From contig JANQOT010000170.1 of assembly GCA_028285655.1 (NCBI GenBank), positions 1-39,027 of the forward strand: DNA of 39,027 nucleotides, in the 5' to 3' direction. The notes under the pieces are model-generated. The model had not been told where the DNA came from. It worked only from the letters and a program-made list of their open reading frames with translations, and made no database searches. Position 1 is the first letter of the stretch. Each line of letters starts with the position of its first letter. Origin of the DNA: Gammaproteobacteria bacterium (GTDB lineage Bacteria; Pseudomonadota; Gammaproteobacteria; UBA4575). Below, in pieces: positions 10,788 through 21,338 of this stretch. Both the position numbers and the translations under genes were made by a program.

Positions 10788-12668
10788 ATGGCGTTACTGC
10801 AAATATCCGAACCCGGCATGTCGACCGCTCCCCATGAGCATCGTTTGGCCGTGGGGATCGATTTGGGAACCACCAACTCTCTGGTGGCGTCGGTACGCAG
10901 CGGTGTGGCGGAAGTGCTGGTGGATGAATCCGGTACGGCCTTGTTGCCGTCGGTTGTGCACTATTCTTCAGATCGTGATCCTCAGGTGGGGGCGCAGGCG
11001 CTGGAGCACACCGCGGCCGACCCGCTGAATACCATCGCATCTATCAAGCGCGTCATGGGCCGGTCGCGGCAGGAGATCGATTCCGCTAGCGAATACGTTC
11101 CGTTTCAATTCGAGCAGGACAATGCAAATGTCCCGCGAGTAAAAACCGCAGCCGGACCGCGTACTGCGGTGGAAATTTCCGCGGAAATTCTCGCAGCGCT
11201 GAAAGCGCGAGCCGAACAGTCTCTTGGCGGGGACTTGGTGGGCGCGGTAATTACCGTGCCGGCATACTTTGACGATTCACAGCGGCAGGCGACGAAAGAC
11301 GCGGCGACGCTGGCCGGTGTAAATGTGTTTCGTTTGCTCAACGAACCCACCGCGGCGGCGATTGCATACGGACTGGACCAGGGAGCCGAAGGAGTCATTG
11401 CGGTGTTCGACCTGGGTGGCGGAACATTTGATATCTCGATTCTGCGGTTACGCAAGGGCGTGTTTGAAGTGCTGGCCACGGGAGGTGATTCCGCGCTGGG
11501 CGGCGACGATTTTGACCAGGCGATTGCACAATGGTGGTTACAACAGTCCGGCCTGCAGGCAGCGAGCGATCACCAGCTTATGCGTTCGGTATTGACGGCG
11601 GCACGGCAAGCGAAAGAAGCACTAACCGCTGCCGACCAAACGACCATGCAAGTGGCGTTACCCGATGGCGACTCGGTGAAGCAGGTGTTGAGTCGCGAAC
11701 AATTTGACGGCCTGATCAAAGGCCTGGTAAAGAAAACCACTGTTGCATGCCGGCGGGCACTGCGCGACGCGGGCATCGAAAAAAGCGACGTAACTGAAGT
11801 CGTTATGGTAGGAGGTTCCACTCGAGTACCGCTGGTGCGAAAAGATGTGGAGACGTTTTTTGGCCGTAGTGCCCACACCGGTATCGATCCGGATCAAGTA
11901 GTGGCGATCGGTGCTGCGATCCAGGCGGATATCCTGGCCGGCAACAAATCCGGTGATGAAATGCTGCTGCTGGATGTCATTCCCCTGTCGCTGGGAATCG
12001 AAACCATGGGCGGGCTGATGGAAAAGATTATCGACCGCAACAGTACGATTCCGCTGGCGCGTGCGCAGGAATTTACGACCTACAAAGACGGTCAGTCCGC
12101 GATGCGCATCCACGTTTTGCAGGGTGAGCGCGAACTGGTATCGGATTGCAGATCCCTGGCGACGTTTGATTTGACTGGACTGCCGCCGTTGGTGGCCGGT
12201 GCCGCCAAGATTCGCGTGACCTTTCAGGTCGACGCCGACGGACTCCTGAATGTCGGTGCGCAGGAAGTGAATACGGGTGTGGCGGCCAGTATCGAAGTCA
12301 AACCCTCTTACGGGCTTACCGATAAGGAAATCGAGACCATGCTGCAGGATTCGATGGCACACGCCAAGGACGATATGGAAGCCAGAAGTTTACGCGAGCA
12401 GCAGGTAGAGGCGGATCGCGTCGTTGAAGCGATTAATGCCGCGCTGGAAAAAGACGGCCGGCAATTGTTGAACGCAGCCGAGCTGGCGCAAATCACCACA
12501 AGTCGAGACCAGTTAATCGATGTGCGCAACCAGGCCGGCGATCCGGACCAAATCAAGTCCGCGATCAAACAGCTGGAAACGATTAGCGAAGAATATGTTG
12601 CCCGCCGTATGAATGCCAGTGTACGCAGCATGATGCAAGGGCATAAGGTGGAAGAATTTCAACCATAG
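10788..12668 (+). CDS. hscA: Fe-S biogenesis Hsp70 chaperone HscA
   Basis: [39 protein letters not shown]; Hsp70 motifs [28 protein letters not shown]. Confidence 0.98.
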   Translation: MALLQISEPGMSTAPHEHRLAVGIDLGTTNSLVASVRSGVAEVLVDESGTALLPSVVHYSSDRDPQVGAQALEHTAADPLNTIASIKRVMGRSRQEIDSASEYVPFQFEQDNANVPRVKTAAGPRTAVEISAEILAALKARAEQSLGGDLVGAVITVPAYFDDSQRQATKDAATLAGVNVFRLLNEPTAAAIAYGLDQGAEGVIAVFDLGGGTFDISILRLRKGVFEVLATGGDSALGGDDFDQAIAQWWLQQSGLQAASDHQLMRSVLTAARQAKEALTAADQTTMQVALPDGDSVKQVLSREQFDGLIKGLVKKTTVACRRALRDAGIEKSDVTEVVMVGGSTRVPLVRKDVETFFGRSAHTGIDPDQVVAIGAAIQADILAGNKSGDEMLLLDVIPLSLGIETMGGLMEKIIDRNSTIPLARAQEFTTYKDGQSAMRIHVLQGERELVSDCRSLATFDLTGLPPLVAGAAKIRVTFQVDADGLLNVGAQEVNTGVAASIEVKPSYGLTDKEIETMLQDSMAHAKDDMEARSLREQQVEADRVVEAINAALEKDGRQLLNAAELAQITTSRDQLIDVRNQAGDPDQIKSAIKQLETISEEYVARRMNASVRSMMQGHKVEEFQP

Positions 12669-12678
12669 TGTAGTCACC

Positions 12679-13017
12679 ATGCCGACCATAACATTCTTAC
12701 CGCACCCAGAAATATGTCCGCAGGGCAAAACCGTCCAGGTCGACTCCGGCATCAGCGTATGCGATGCAGCGTTATCTAACGGCATCGCGATCGAGCATGC
12801 CTGCGAAAAATCCTGTGCCTGTACTACCTGCCATGTATATGTTCGCGAGGGTCTGGACTCGTTGCCGGAAGCCACCGAGACCGAGGAAGACTATCTCGAC
12901 AAGGCCTGGGGACTGGACCCCGATTCGCGGCTCAGTTGTCAGGCAATTGTCGGCGAAGAGGATTTGACCATTGAAATACCAAAGTACACGATTAATCTGG
13001 TATCCGAAAACCATTAA
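12679..13017 (+). CDS. fdx: [2Fe-2S] ferredoxin of the isc operon
   Basis: ACEKSCACTTCHVYVREGLDSLPE...LSCQAIVG cysteine pattern; downstream of hscA. Confidence 0.97.
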   Translation: MPTITFLPHPEICPQGKTVQVDSGISVCDAALSNGIAIEHACEKSCACTTCHVYVREGLDSLPEATETEEDYLDKAWGLDPDSRLSCQAIVGEEDLTIEIPKYTINLVSENH

Positions 13018-13101
13018 TCCGGAGCCATCGCCCTGCTTGTGTGGACACAGTTTTTCCGGCGTATTGTAAAAACGTTTTAAAGCCGTCAGAAGGAGGTATT
13101 T

Positions 13102-13302
13102 ATGGGTTTGAAGTGGACAGATTCTCTCGATATAGCGATTGAGTTGGACGAACAGCATCCCGATGTCAATCCGCAGTATGTTCGATTTACCGATTTGCAC
13201 GCCTGGGTTTGTGCGCTGGAAGAATTTGACGACGATCCGGAGCATTCCAACGAACGTATTCTGGAAGCCATTCAAATGGCGTGGCTAGACGAGCGCGACT
13301 AG
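13102..13302 (+). CDS. iscX: Fe-S assembly protein IscX
   Basis: [39 protein letters not shown]...[10 protein letters not shown]. Confidence 0.95.
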   Translation: MGLKWTDSLDIAIELDEQHPDVNPQYVRFTDLHAWVCALEEFDDDPEHSNERILEAIQMAWLDERD

Positions 13303-13373
13303 GCAGAAAATTTCCGTCTGAATCCCGATTTCAGTCATTTCGTCCAGGCCTTTAATTGAATTAAATTAAAGCG

Positions 13374-13402
13374 TTCACACGTAGCGATTATCCGAGTAAA
13401 AT
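13374..13402 (+). promoter_or_regulatory. Candidate sigma70 promoter for ndk
   Basis: TTCACA - 17 bp - TAAAAT, about 55 bp before the ndk ATG. Confidence 0.5.
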
Positions 13403-13456
13403 CCGCCAATTGTATTATTTTATTCACAAATTTAACCAATTCAGGAGATAAGTTAC

Positions 13457-13885
13457 ATGGCAACGGAACGCACCCTTTCCATAATCAAACCAGATGCAGT
13501 GGAGAAAAATATTATTGGTGAAATTTACAATCGGTTCGAAAAGGCGGGTTTGAAAATTGTTGCTGCCAGAATGCTTCGGCTTACCAAGTTCAAGGCCAAG
13601 GAATTTTACGCGATTCACGAAGGCAAGCCGTTCTATGATGGTTTGGTAAAGTTCATGAGTTCCGGACCCATTATGGTTACGGTGCTGGAGGGAGAGGACG
13701 CGATTCAAAAGCATCGAGATATTATCGGCAATACCGACCCGCAAAAAGCGGCGCCAGGCACCATTCGATCAGACTTTGCAGAAGTGGTAGAGCGCAATGC
13801 CGTGCATGGATCGGATAGTCCGGAAACCGCCGCAACGGAAGTCGCATTCTTTTTCAGTCAGAGGCAAATTTGGCAGCACAAGTAA
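13457..13885 (+). CDS. ndk: Nucleoside diphosphate kinase
   Basis: [45 protein letters not shown]. Confidence 0.98.
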   Translation: MATERTLSIIKPDAVEKNIIGEIYNRFEKAGLKIVAARMLRLTKFKAKEFYAIHEGKPFYDGLVKFMSSGPIMVTVLEGEDAIQKHRDIIGNTDPQKAAPGTIRSDFAEVVERNAVHGSDSPETAATEVAFFFSQRQIWQHK

Positions 13886-15021
13886 CATCATCGAATGCCC
13901 CGGCAAACTTGTTCGGGTGTGAGCGTACCAGGCTGGAGCAGTATTTTATGCAGCGTGGCGAAAACAAATTTCGTGCGCAGCAATGGTTTCAATGGGTGTA
14001 CCAACGAGGAATTACCGACATTGATGCCATGACTGATTTGAGTCTTTCTTTGCGCTCATCGTTACGTGCAGATACAGAATTAGCTTTGCCGGTAATCGAA
14101 TCGGAAAACATCTCGCGCGACGGTACTATTAAATGGTTATTGCGGGTCGACGACGGCAACGCAATTGAAACGGTATATATTCCGGAAAAATCTCGCGGCA
14201 CTTTATGTATATCGTCGCAAGTAGGTTGCGCACTGGATTGCACTTTTTGCGCAACCGCCAGACAGGGATTTAATCGCAATTTAACGGCAGCGGAAATTAT
14301 CGGCCAGGTATGGATCGCAGATCAGCGCTTGCGCGCGATGGGCAAAAGTAAACATGCCATCACGAATGTGGTGTTTATGGGTATGGGAGAGCCGTTGCTG
14401 AATTTTAACAACGTTGTTTCGGTTATCGATATTTTACTGGATGATTTTGCGTACGGACTAGGCAAGCGAAAAGTAACCGTAAGCACATCCGGTGTCGTCC
14501 CAAAAATTGACACGCTTTCACAAACCGTTGATGTAAGTCTGGCGATATCGCTGCATGCACCTAATAATGAACTGCGTAATGAGCTGGTACCGCTGAACAG
14601 AAAATTTCCTATCGAAGAATTATTGGCTGCGTGCAAGCGTTATCTTAGTCAAAAACATCGGCGGGAAAGCATCACGTTTGAATATGTGATGCTGGATAAA
14701 GTAAACGATAGCATCGATCACGCAAAGCAACTATGTGCATTGTTAACTAATGTGCGCGCCAAAGTTAACTTAATCCCGTTTAATCCATTTGCAAATTCCG
14801 GCTACCGGCGCTCGAGTCAGCAAGCGATCGACCAATTCAGCGAGGTGCTTATGCAGGGGGGTTTAACAGTGATTACCCGCAGACCCCGAGGTGAGGATAT
14901 TGCCGCTGCTTGCGGCCAATTAGCCGGTAAAGTAGTGGATAAGGCGCACCGCGACAGCCATTATGTTAGATTATACGAGCGATCTATGTTGAGCAGGAGG
15001 ATTGCAACAACATGCGCATAG
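13870..15021 (+). CDS. rlmN: Dual-specificity rRNA/tRNA adenine-C2 methyltransferase (radical SAM)
   Basis: [41 protein letters not shown]. The track start is a TTG overlapping ndk by 16 nt; the exact start is uncertain. Confidence 0.96.
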   Translation: MAAQVTSSNAPANLFGCERTRLEQYFMQRGENKFRAQQWFQWVYQRGITDIDAMTDLSLSLRSSLRADTELALPVIESENISRDGTIKWLLRVDDGNAIETVYIPEKSRGTLCISSQVGCALDCTFCATARQGFNRNLTAAEIIGQVWIADQRLRAMGKSKHAITNVVFMGMGEPLLNFNNVVSVIDILLDDFAYGLGKRKVTVSTSGVVPKIDTLSQTVDVSLAISLHAPNNELRNELVPLNRKFPIEELLAACKRYLSQKHRRESITFEYVMLDKVNDSIDHAKQLCALLTNVRAKVNLIPFNPFANSGYRRSSQQAIDQFSEVLMQGGLTVITRRPRGEDIAAACGQLAGKVVDKAHRDSHYVRLYERSMLSRRIATTCA

Positions 15022-15779
15022 GGTTTTTAACGATTATTTGTGTATTTTTGGGCGCCTGTGCGGTCCAGCCGACCACGGCGCCGACCACAACAACCGGCAA
15101 TACAGCGAATACCAACAACCAGCGAGCGGCTGCGCTGAACGTGGAGCTAGGCGCCAGATATATCGCCAACGGCGAATACCAGTTGGCCAACGATAAACTG
15201 TTAAAGGCGATGAAACAGGATCCCAGATCTTCATCTGCACGCTGGACTTATGCATTGCTGCAGGAGCGCCTGGGTCAGGCGGATGTAGCCGATAAGTACT
15301 TCAAATCCGCATTGTCGATTAATTCGAATGATTCGCGCGGGCGCAACAACTACGGTGCGTTCTTGTGTAAACAGGGCCGGTATCTGGAAGCGGATAAACA
15401 GTTTCAAAAAGCATTGGCAGATCCGCTATACAAAACACGCGCATCCGGCAACCTGAATGCCGGTGTTTGTGCAATGGAGATTCCTGATTACAATTTGGCA
15501 AAAAATTATTTTACGGAAGTATTGAAATTACAGCCCGCGAATCGGGTTGCGCTGTATCAAATGGCGAAGCTGCATTTTCTGCAGAATGATTATGCCGGTG
15601 CTCAAAGTTATATTCGCGACTTTGAACAGATTTCCGAACATACTGCAGAGTCTCTTTGGCTGGCCTATCGTGCCGAACGCCAATTGGGAAATGTACGCAG
15701 CGCGAATTCGTACGCCAAGCTTTTAACGAATTCATTTCCCAAATCCAATGAAGCTGCGCAGCTGGCAAGAATAAACTGA
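15012..15779 (+). CDS. pilF: Type IV pilus biogenesis/stability lipoprotein PilF (PilW), TPR repeats
   Basis: Lipobox FLGAC; TPR-like repeats (NVELGARYIANGEYQLANDKLLKAMKQDP..., NNYGAFLCKQGRYLEADKQFQKAL); between rlmN and rodZ. Confidence 0.9.
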   Translation: MRIGFLTIICVFLGACAVQPTTAPTTTTGNTANTNNQRAAALNVELGARYIANGEYQLANDKLLKAMKQDPRSSSARWTYALLQERLGQADVADKYFKSALSINSNDSRGRNNYGAFLCKQGRYLEADKQFQKALADPLYKTRASGNLNAGVCAMEIPDYNLAKNYFTEVLKLQPANRVALYQMAKLHFLQNDYAGAQSYIRDFEQISEHTAESLWLAYRAERQLGNVRSANSYAKLLTNSFPKSNEAAQLARIN

Positions 15780-16705
15780 TGAGTACAGATAATCACACAG
15801 AAACGGAAGACGGCGTAAGGTTTGGAGAAACTTTGCGGGATGCGCGCGAACAGGCTTCTTACAGTCTTGCATATGTTACGTCTCAAACGCATTTAAAAGC
15901 CGAGATTATTGAGGCGCTGGAACAGGAAAATTTTGGTGAATTATCCGGAGACGTATTTATTCGTGGATATATTCGAACCTACACCAAGTTGCTGGAACTT
16001 GATCCGGAACCACTAATAGCCGCGTACGAAAAATCCAAGCCGGCAAAACCGCAAGAACCTGCCGTAGCGGTCGCGCAACCTAGAAAAAAACGTCGCTCCA
16101 TGGGTGTGGATCCCGTCGTTATATGGAGTACGGCGGCAGTCGTGATCATTTCGGTTGGGTTGCTGATTTCGTGGTGGACGCACGAGAGCGTCGAAGCACC
16201 GGTACAACTTGCTGAAGTCGCCGATACGTTTGAAGATCCGTTGCCGCTGGAAGAAAACGTCGGTGACCGTGAAGCGATAGCGGATCATCAAGTAGGGTTG
16301 GGAGACATCAGTCCCGAAATCGATACCTCATTGCAAACACCAAGTGTTATTTCTGAACCAGTTTCGCAGCCGGAACCGGCCGAACAAATCGTTCAACGGG
16401 CGCGAGTAGAAGAGTTAGCGATAGAAGCACCCTTAAGCGGTGGTAATGTAGATAAAGTTCGTATCATTGTCCGGTATAAGGAAGAGAGCTGGACAGAAAT
16501 TTTCGATGCGCGCAAACGTCGTTTATTACATGGGCTAATTCAGCCGGGAGCAGTACGAATTATTTCGGGGCAGGCTCCGTTAAACGTATTTTTAGGCAAC
16601 TCGCCGGGCGTCGAATTGGAAATTAACGGCAAACCATTTGATCATAGTCCTTACGTGCGACGTAACAATACGGCGCGTTTTCTCATCGACGATATAAGTT
16701 CATAA
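15779..16705 (+). CDS. rodZ: RodZ-like cytoskeletal protein (HTH + TM + DUF4115)
   Basis: FGETLRDAREQASYSLAYVTSQTHLKAEIIEALEQENF; TM VVIWSTAAVVIISVGLLISWW; C-terminal ESWTEIFDARKRRLLHGL. Confidence 0.92.
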   Translation: MSTDNHTETEDGVRFGETLRDAREQASYSLAYVTSQTHLKAEIIEALEQENFGELSGDVFIRGYIRTYTKLLELDPEPLIAAYEKSKPAKPQEPAVAVAQPRKKRRSMGVDPVVIWSTAAVVIISVGLLISWWTHESVEAPVQLAEVADTFEDPLPLEENVGDREAIADHQVGLGDISPEIDTSLQTPSVISEPVSQPEPAEQIVQRARVEELAIEAPLSGGNVDKVRIIVRYKEESWTEIFDARKRRLLHGLIQPGAVRIISGQAPLNVFLGNSPGVELEINGKPFDHSPYVRRNNTARFLIDDISS

Positions 16706-16729
16706 GCGTCAACTCAGACGGCTGCTTGC

Positions 16730-18001
16730 ATGGGTAACAACATCCAATCGATTCGAGGGATGCATGATTTTGCGCCCGCAGAAGCGCAAACCATGCGCAT
16801 GCTGGAAACGAAGTTGATTCGAGTATTAAACAGCTATGCGTATCAGGAGATACGAACGCCCGTTGTTGAAAAGCTGGATTTGTTCAAGCGTTCAATCGGT
16901 GAAGTCACCGATATTGTGGAAAAAGAAATGTATGCGTTTGAAGACCGCGGCGGCGATTGGCTGGCACTGCGTCCGGAGGGAACCGCCAGCACAGTGCGCG
17001 CGGGTATTCAAAACGGCTGGCTGCACAATCAGCAGCCTCGCTACTGGTATCTGGGGCCCTACTTTCGTCGCGAGCGTCCGCAAAAAGGCCGCTATCGCCA
17101 GTTTCATCAATTAGGTGTGGAAACCTTTGGTTTGGCGGGACCGGATATCGACGCAGAACTTATCTTGATTTCGCAACGATTCTGGCAAGTGCTGGGACTG
17201 CCCCGGCATTGCTTGCAACTGCAACTAAACAGCCTGGGTGATGCCGATGCCCGCGCCCGGCATCGACACGATCTGGTCGATTTTCTCAGCCAACACGAAA
17301 CCGGGCTGGATGAGGACGCACGTAAACGGTTGCATACTAATCCTTTACGGGTGCTGGATAGTAAAAATCCACAAGTGCAGGACATTACCGCACAGGCGCC
17401 GGTACTGCTGGATTATCTGGGTGAGCAGGAGCAAGAGCATTTTGCGGCTTTGCAGGCAAGTCTGGATACATTGCACATTTCCTATCAAATTAATCCGCGG
17501 CTGGTGAGAGGGTTAGACTATTACAACCGTACGGTATTTGAATGGGTATCGACTGAACTGGGTGCACAGGGAACGGTTTGTGCCGGCGGGCGCTACGATC
17601 AATTAGTCGAACAAATGGGCGGTCGAGCGACCCCCGCGGCCGGATTTGCAGTCGGTTTGGAGCGTTTACACAGTCTGGCCGAAAAAAATCTTCTAACCGA
17701 AATCAAGGTAATCGATATTTATCTGGTTGCGCTGGGTGATAACGCCGTCGCTTACACTATGGAGTTGGCAGAGCAAATTCGAACAGAGTTACCCAACTTG
17801 GCTATTCAGATGAACTGTGGTGGTGGTAGTATCAAGTCCCAAATGAAGCGGGCCGACCGTTGTGGTGCGCGTCTGGCCCTGATCGCAGGCGACGACGAAG
17901 TCGCACAGCAGCAGATTACCATTAAAGATTTACTTGGTGATCAACCGCAGCGTACGGTGTCGAAAGATGCGCTAGTCGAACTGCTGAAAGTGGAAAACTA
18001 A
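16730..18001 (+). CDS. hisS: Histidyl-tRNA synthetase
   Basis: IQSIRGMHDFAPAEAQ, LRPEGTA, RRERPQKGRYRQFHQLGVE, LVRGLDYYNRTVFEW. Confidence 0.98.
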   Translation: MGNNIQSIRGMHDFAPAEAQTMRMLETKLIRVLNSYAYQEIRTPVVEKLDLFKRSIGEVTDIVEKEMYAFEDRGGDWLALRPEGTASTVRAGIQNGWLHNQQPRYWYLGPYFRRERPQKGRYRQFHQLGVETFGLAGPDIDAELILISQRFWQVLGLPRHCLQLQLNSLGDADARARHRHDLVDFLSQHETGLDEDARKRLHTNPLRVLDSKNPQVQDITAQAPVLLDYLGEQEQEHFAALQASLDTLHISYQINPRLVRGLDYYNRTVFEWVSTELGAQGTVCAGGRYDQLVEQMGGRATPAAGFAVGLERLHSLAEKNLLTEIKVIDIYLVALGDNAVAYTMELAEQIRTELPNLAIQMNCGGGSIKSQMKRADRCGARLALIAGDDEVAQQQITIKDLLGDQPQRTVSKDALVELLKVEN

Positions 18002-18014
18002 GGAGAAATAACCG

Positions 18015-18650
18015 GTGGCTGAGTACGAAACAGAAGAACAACAAGTAAAAGCCATTAAAGACTGGTGGAAAGAAAACGGTCGTTCGGTGGTTGCCGGAGT
18101 CGTAATCGGCGTCGCCGGGTTGGTCGGATGGAAAGGCTGGGATGCTTACCAGGAACAACAATCGCTGGCGGCATCCGACCGCTATCAGGCGATGCGTTCG
18201 TCTATTTTGGCGCAAAACATTGAAGCAGTCGTTCAGCAGGCGGGAGAGCTGAAAAATAATTACAGTTCCACTCCGTATGCGTCGCTGGGTGCATTGCTAT
18301 TAGCCAAAGCCCATGCGGAAAAAGGGGAGCAGGCAGCAGTGGTGGAAAACCTGCAGTGGGTAATCGATAACGGCAAGCAGGAAACACTGCAAGAAATCGC
18401 CAGGCTGCGTCTGGCGCGGGTTTACATCGCACAAAATGAACTGGACCAGGCACAAAGTCTGATCGATCAGGACTACCCGCTGGCATACCGGTCTTTACTG
18501 GCTGAAATTCGCGGAGATTTGCTGGCTCGTCGCGGAGATCTGGCGGCGGCACGCAGTGCCTACGATGAAGCGATCGCAGCGGCAGGCGAAGAGGATGTGG
18601 TCTACCTGCGTATGAAGCGGGATAATCTGGGCGTGACCGGAAAGTCTTAA
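18015..18650 (+). CDS. yfgM: YfgM-like tetratricopeptide membrane protein
   Basis: EEQQVKAIKDWWKENGRSVVAGVVIGVAGLVGWKGW (DUF2133-like N-terminus); located hisS-yfgM-bamB. Confidence 0.92.
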   Translation: MAEYETEEQQVKAIKDWWKENGRSVVAGVVIGVAGLVGWKGWDAYQEQQSLAASDRYQAMRSSILAQNIEAVVQQAGELKNNYSSTPYASLGALLLAKAHAEKGEQAAVVENLQWVIDNGKQETLQEIARLRLARVYIAQNELDQAQSLIDQDYPLAYRSLLAEIRGDLLARRGDLAAARSAYDEAIAAAGEEDVVYLRMKRDNLGVTGKS

Positions 18651-18689
18651 AAATAAAATTCAGTTAGCGACTAAGTAATATAGCAGCGC

Positions 18690-19859
18690 ATGCGCATTTT
18701 AATATTTATCGGGCTAATAGTATTACTGCAGGGTTGCAGTTATATCCCGTGGTTTGGCGACGAAGAAAAAGTCGAAATCGAACCGCGCGAACCGGCCGAA
18801 CTGACGGAACTTTCACCCGAACTGACCTTGCAGCAAAATTGGTCGGCGTCGGGCGGCGGCGATGCTGAAGAAAAATACATACGAATACAGCCGTATTTTT
18901 TTGCCGATAAAGTAGCGTTTGCGGATACCGGTGCCAATATCGCGGTATACGAAGTCGGCAGTGGTCAGCGGGTGTGGGCGCGCAAATTGTCGGGTGATTT
19001 GTCCGGCGGCGTGGGTGGCAACGCCGATGTGCTGGTCGTGGGTACTGTCGACGGCAGTGTGATTGCGGTAAACAGTGACGACGGAACCGATATTTGGACG
19101 GCCGATTTGACCAGCGAGGTGATGGCTATTTCGCCGGGGTTCGAAGGTACGGTCATAGTCAGAACCAACGACAGTCGCGTACATGGGCTGGCGGCGGAAA
19201 GTGGCGAGGAACTGTGGGTAGTCTCGCAAAGTTCTCCCGCTTTGACATTACGCGGTACCGGTGCGCCGTTAATCCGCGATGGTATCGCCTATTTGGGAAT
19301 GGATAACGGCAAAGTCATCGCTATTTCAATTGCCAGCGGAAATCTAATATGGGAATCGCGGGTGTCGGTTCCGTCCGGCAGATCCGAACTGGATCGTATT
19401 GTCGACATTGACGGGCAGCTGGCGGCGGATGCCCAGTATATTTATGCGGCCAGTTATCATGGTCGTGTTACTGCTATAGAGCGTACTAACGGCCGAATTG
19501 TGTGGGCGCGTGATATCGCGTCAATCGTCGGTGTCAGCATCGACGATAATCTTGTTTACGTCACGGATCGCGACGATAGCGTGTGGGCCTTGCAAAAAGC
19601 ATCCGGCGTGACCGAGTGGCGTCAGGATAAACTTTATTACCGCGAGCTTTCCACACCAGTAAGCTTGGAAAATACGGTTATCGTGGGTGATTATCGCGGT
19701 TACCTGCACGCTCTGGCGAAAGACGACGGACGCTTGGTAGGACGAACAAATCTGGGTAAGAAACCGATTCAAACCTCGATGTCGCCGTCCGCAGCGATTT
19801 CGTATGTGGTAGACACCAGTGGCCGGCTGGCGGCATATTCTATCTCTTCTTCTAAATAG
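18690..19859 (+). CDS. bamB: Outer membrane protein assembly factor BamB
   Basis: Lipoprotein signal LLQGCS; PQQ-like beta-propeller repeats; between yfgM and der. Confidence 0.94.
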   Translation: MRILIFIGLIVLLQGCSYIPWFGDEEKVEIEPREPAELTELSPELTLQQNWSASGGGDAEEKYIRIQPYFFADKVAFADTGANIAVYEVGSGQRVWARKLSGDLSGGVGGNADVLVVGTVDGSVIAVNSDDGTDIWTADLTSEVMAISPGFEGTVIVRTNDSRVHGLAAESGEELWVVSQSSPALTLRGTGAPLIRDGIAYLGMDNGKVIAISIASGNLIWESRVSVPSGRSELDRIVDIDGQLAADAQYIYAASYHGRVTAIERTNGRIVWARDIASIVGVSIDDNLVYVTDRDDSVWALQKASGVTEWRQDKLYYRELSTPVSLENTVIVGDYRGYLHALAKDDGRLVGRTNLGKKPIQTSMSPSAAISYVVDTSGRLAAYSISSSK

Positions 19860-19912
19860 CGCGGCGCCGAGTAGGCGTTGCGGAATCTAAAGTAAGAAAC
19901 AACGGCGGCCAT

Positions 19913-21307
19913 ATGCGTCCCATAATTGCTTTGATCGGTAGACCCAATGTCGGCAAGTCTACCTTGTTTAATTTTCTCACCAATTCGCGTGACGCTCTGG
20001 TTGCGGATTTTCCGGGGTTAACCCGTGATCGAAAGTATGGTTTGTGTACGCGTTACGATCGCAGCTGCGTAGTGATTGATACCGGCGGGATTACGCACGC
20101 AAGTAATGAACTAGATCTGGGTATGCAGCAGCAAACCGACCGCGCAGTCGAGGAAGCCCACATTGTGTTACTGCTGGTGGATGCGCAGCAGGGGCTGGTG
20201 CCTGAAGACCAGGTTATTGTAGACGAACTGCGACGTCGGGGAATTGAGTTTTCATTAGCCGTAAACAAAATCGATGGCGCCGATGCCAATCTGGCGGCGG
20301 CAGAATTCTACCAACTGGGCGCAAAAAATTTATTCACCATCGCATCCAAGCAGGGCCGGGGCATAGAGGCGATGATGACCGAGCTATTACAGGAATTTCC
20401 GCAACCGGAAGAAGAAATTGTTCTCGATACGCCGCAAGATCGGTCTACCCGCATCGCAATCATCGGGCGTCCTAATGCCGGCAAATCGACTTTAGTAAAC
20501 GCCCTGATCAAACAAGATCGTCTGGTTACCTCAGCGATTCCCGGCACTACACGAGACAGTGTTGAGCTGCCGTTCGAGTACAACGGCCATCAGTTTACCC
20601 TGATCGATACTGCCGGTGTTCGACGCAAAAGCCGCGTTCAGGAAAAGATAGAGAAATTCAGTATTGTGCAGACACTGGAGGCGGTTGCCTCCGCGCATGT
20701 GGTGATCTGTTTAGTCGATTTAACAGAAGGTCTTACCGACCAGGACAGCACGCTGTTGGAAATCGTACTGCGCGAAGGCCGCGCGCTGGTATTGGCAATC
20801 AACAAAACCGACTGCGGTGACAGTGATCTATACCATCAACTGGAATATACACTTGATACCCGTTACCGCTATCTTGCATATGTTGAAAAAATCCGTATTT
20901 CCGCAGAAAAGCAAATCGGCCTGAAAAAACTAATGCGGGCCGTAATTGCGGCCAATCGCAGTGCGGCAATCGATGTGCCGACTTCGGAGTTGAATCAGAT
21001 TCTGGAAAAAGCATTGGCAGCATCTGCGCCGCCGCTGGTAAAAGGCCGGCGCATTAAACTCAGGTACATTCATCAGGGAGGATCGCATCCGCCGACATTC
21101 GTATTATATGGAACGCAGGCAAATAAACTGCCCGACCCGTACATTCGTTATCTGGAAAATTTCTTTCGGTCGTCACTAAAACTGGTCGGAACTCCCATTC
21201 GATTCCTGCTGCGCTCGCCGGACAATCCGTACGCCGGTAAACGCAATGAACAGAGCTCCAGACAAAAACGCAAGCGCGAACGATTAATGCGGCACAATAA
21301 AAGTTAA
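19913..21307 (+). CDS. der: Ribosome-associated GTPase Der (two G domains)
   Basis: IALIGRPNVGKSTLFN and IAIIGRPNAGKSTLVNAL; C-terminal KH-like domain. Confidence 0.98.
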   Translation: MRPIIALIGRPNVGKSTLFNFLTNSRDALVADFPGLTRDRKYGLCTRYDRSCVVIDTGGITHASNELDLGMQQQTDRAVEEAHIVLLLVDAQQGLVPEDQVIVDELRRRGIEFSLAVNKIDGADANLAAAEFYQLGAKNLFTIASKQGRGIEAMMTELLQEFPQPEEEIVLDTPQDRSTRIAIIGRPNAGKSTLVNALIKQDRLVTSAIPGTTRDSVELPFEYNGHQFTLIDTAGVRRKSRVQEKIEKFSIVQTLEAVASAHVVICLVDLTEGLTDQDSTLLEIVLREGRALVLAINKTDCGDSDLYHQLEYTLDTRYRYLAYVEKIRISAEKQIGLKKLMRAVIAANRSAAIDVPTSELNQILEKALAASAPPLVKGRRIKLRYIHQGGSHPPTFVLYGTQANKLPDPYIRYLENFFRSSLKLVGTPIRFLLRSPDNPYAGKRNEQSSRQKRKRERLMRHNKS

Positions 21308-21338
21308 CGGGCTGATACAAAAGTAGAAATGGCAGCTA

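Noticed and set aside
11658-12362. 234-aa minus-strand ORF inside hscA
   Set aside because: Fully antisense to a confidently identified Hsp70 gene; most likely a codon-bias shadow ORF. Same reasoning for the many other antisense ORFs in the track (e.g. 8432-8917, 21679-22158, 25933-26412).
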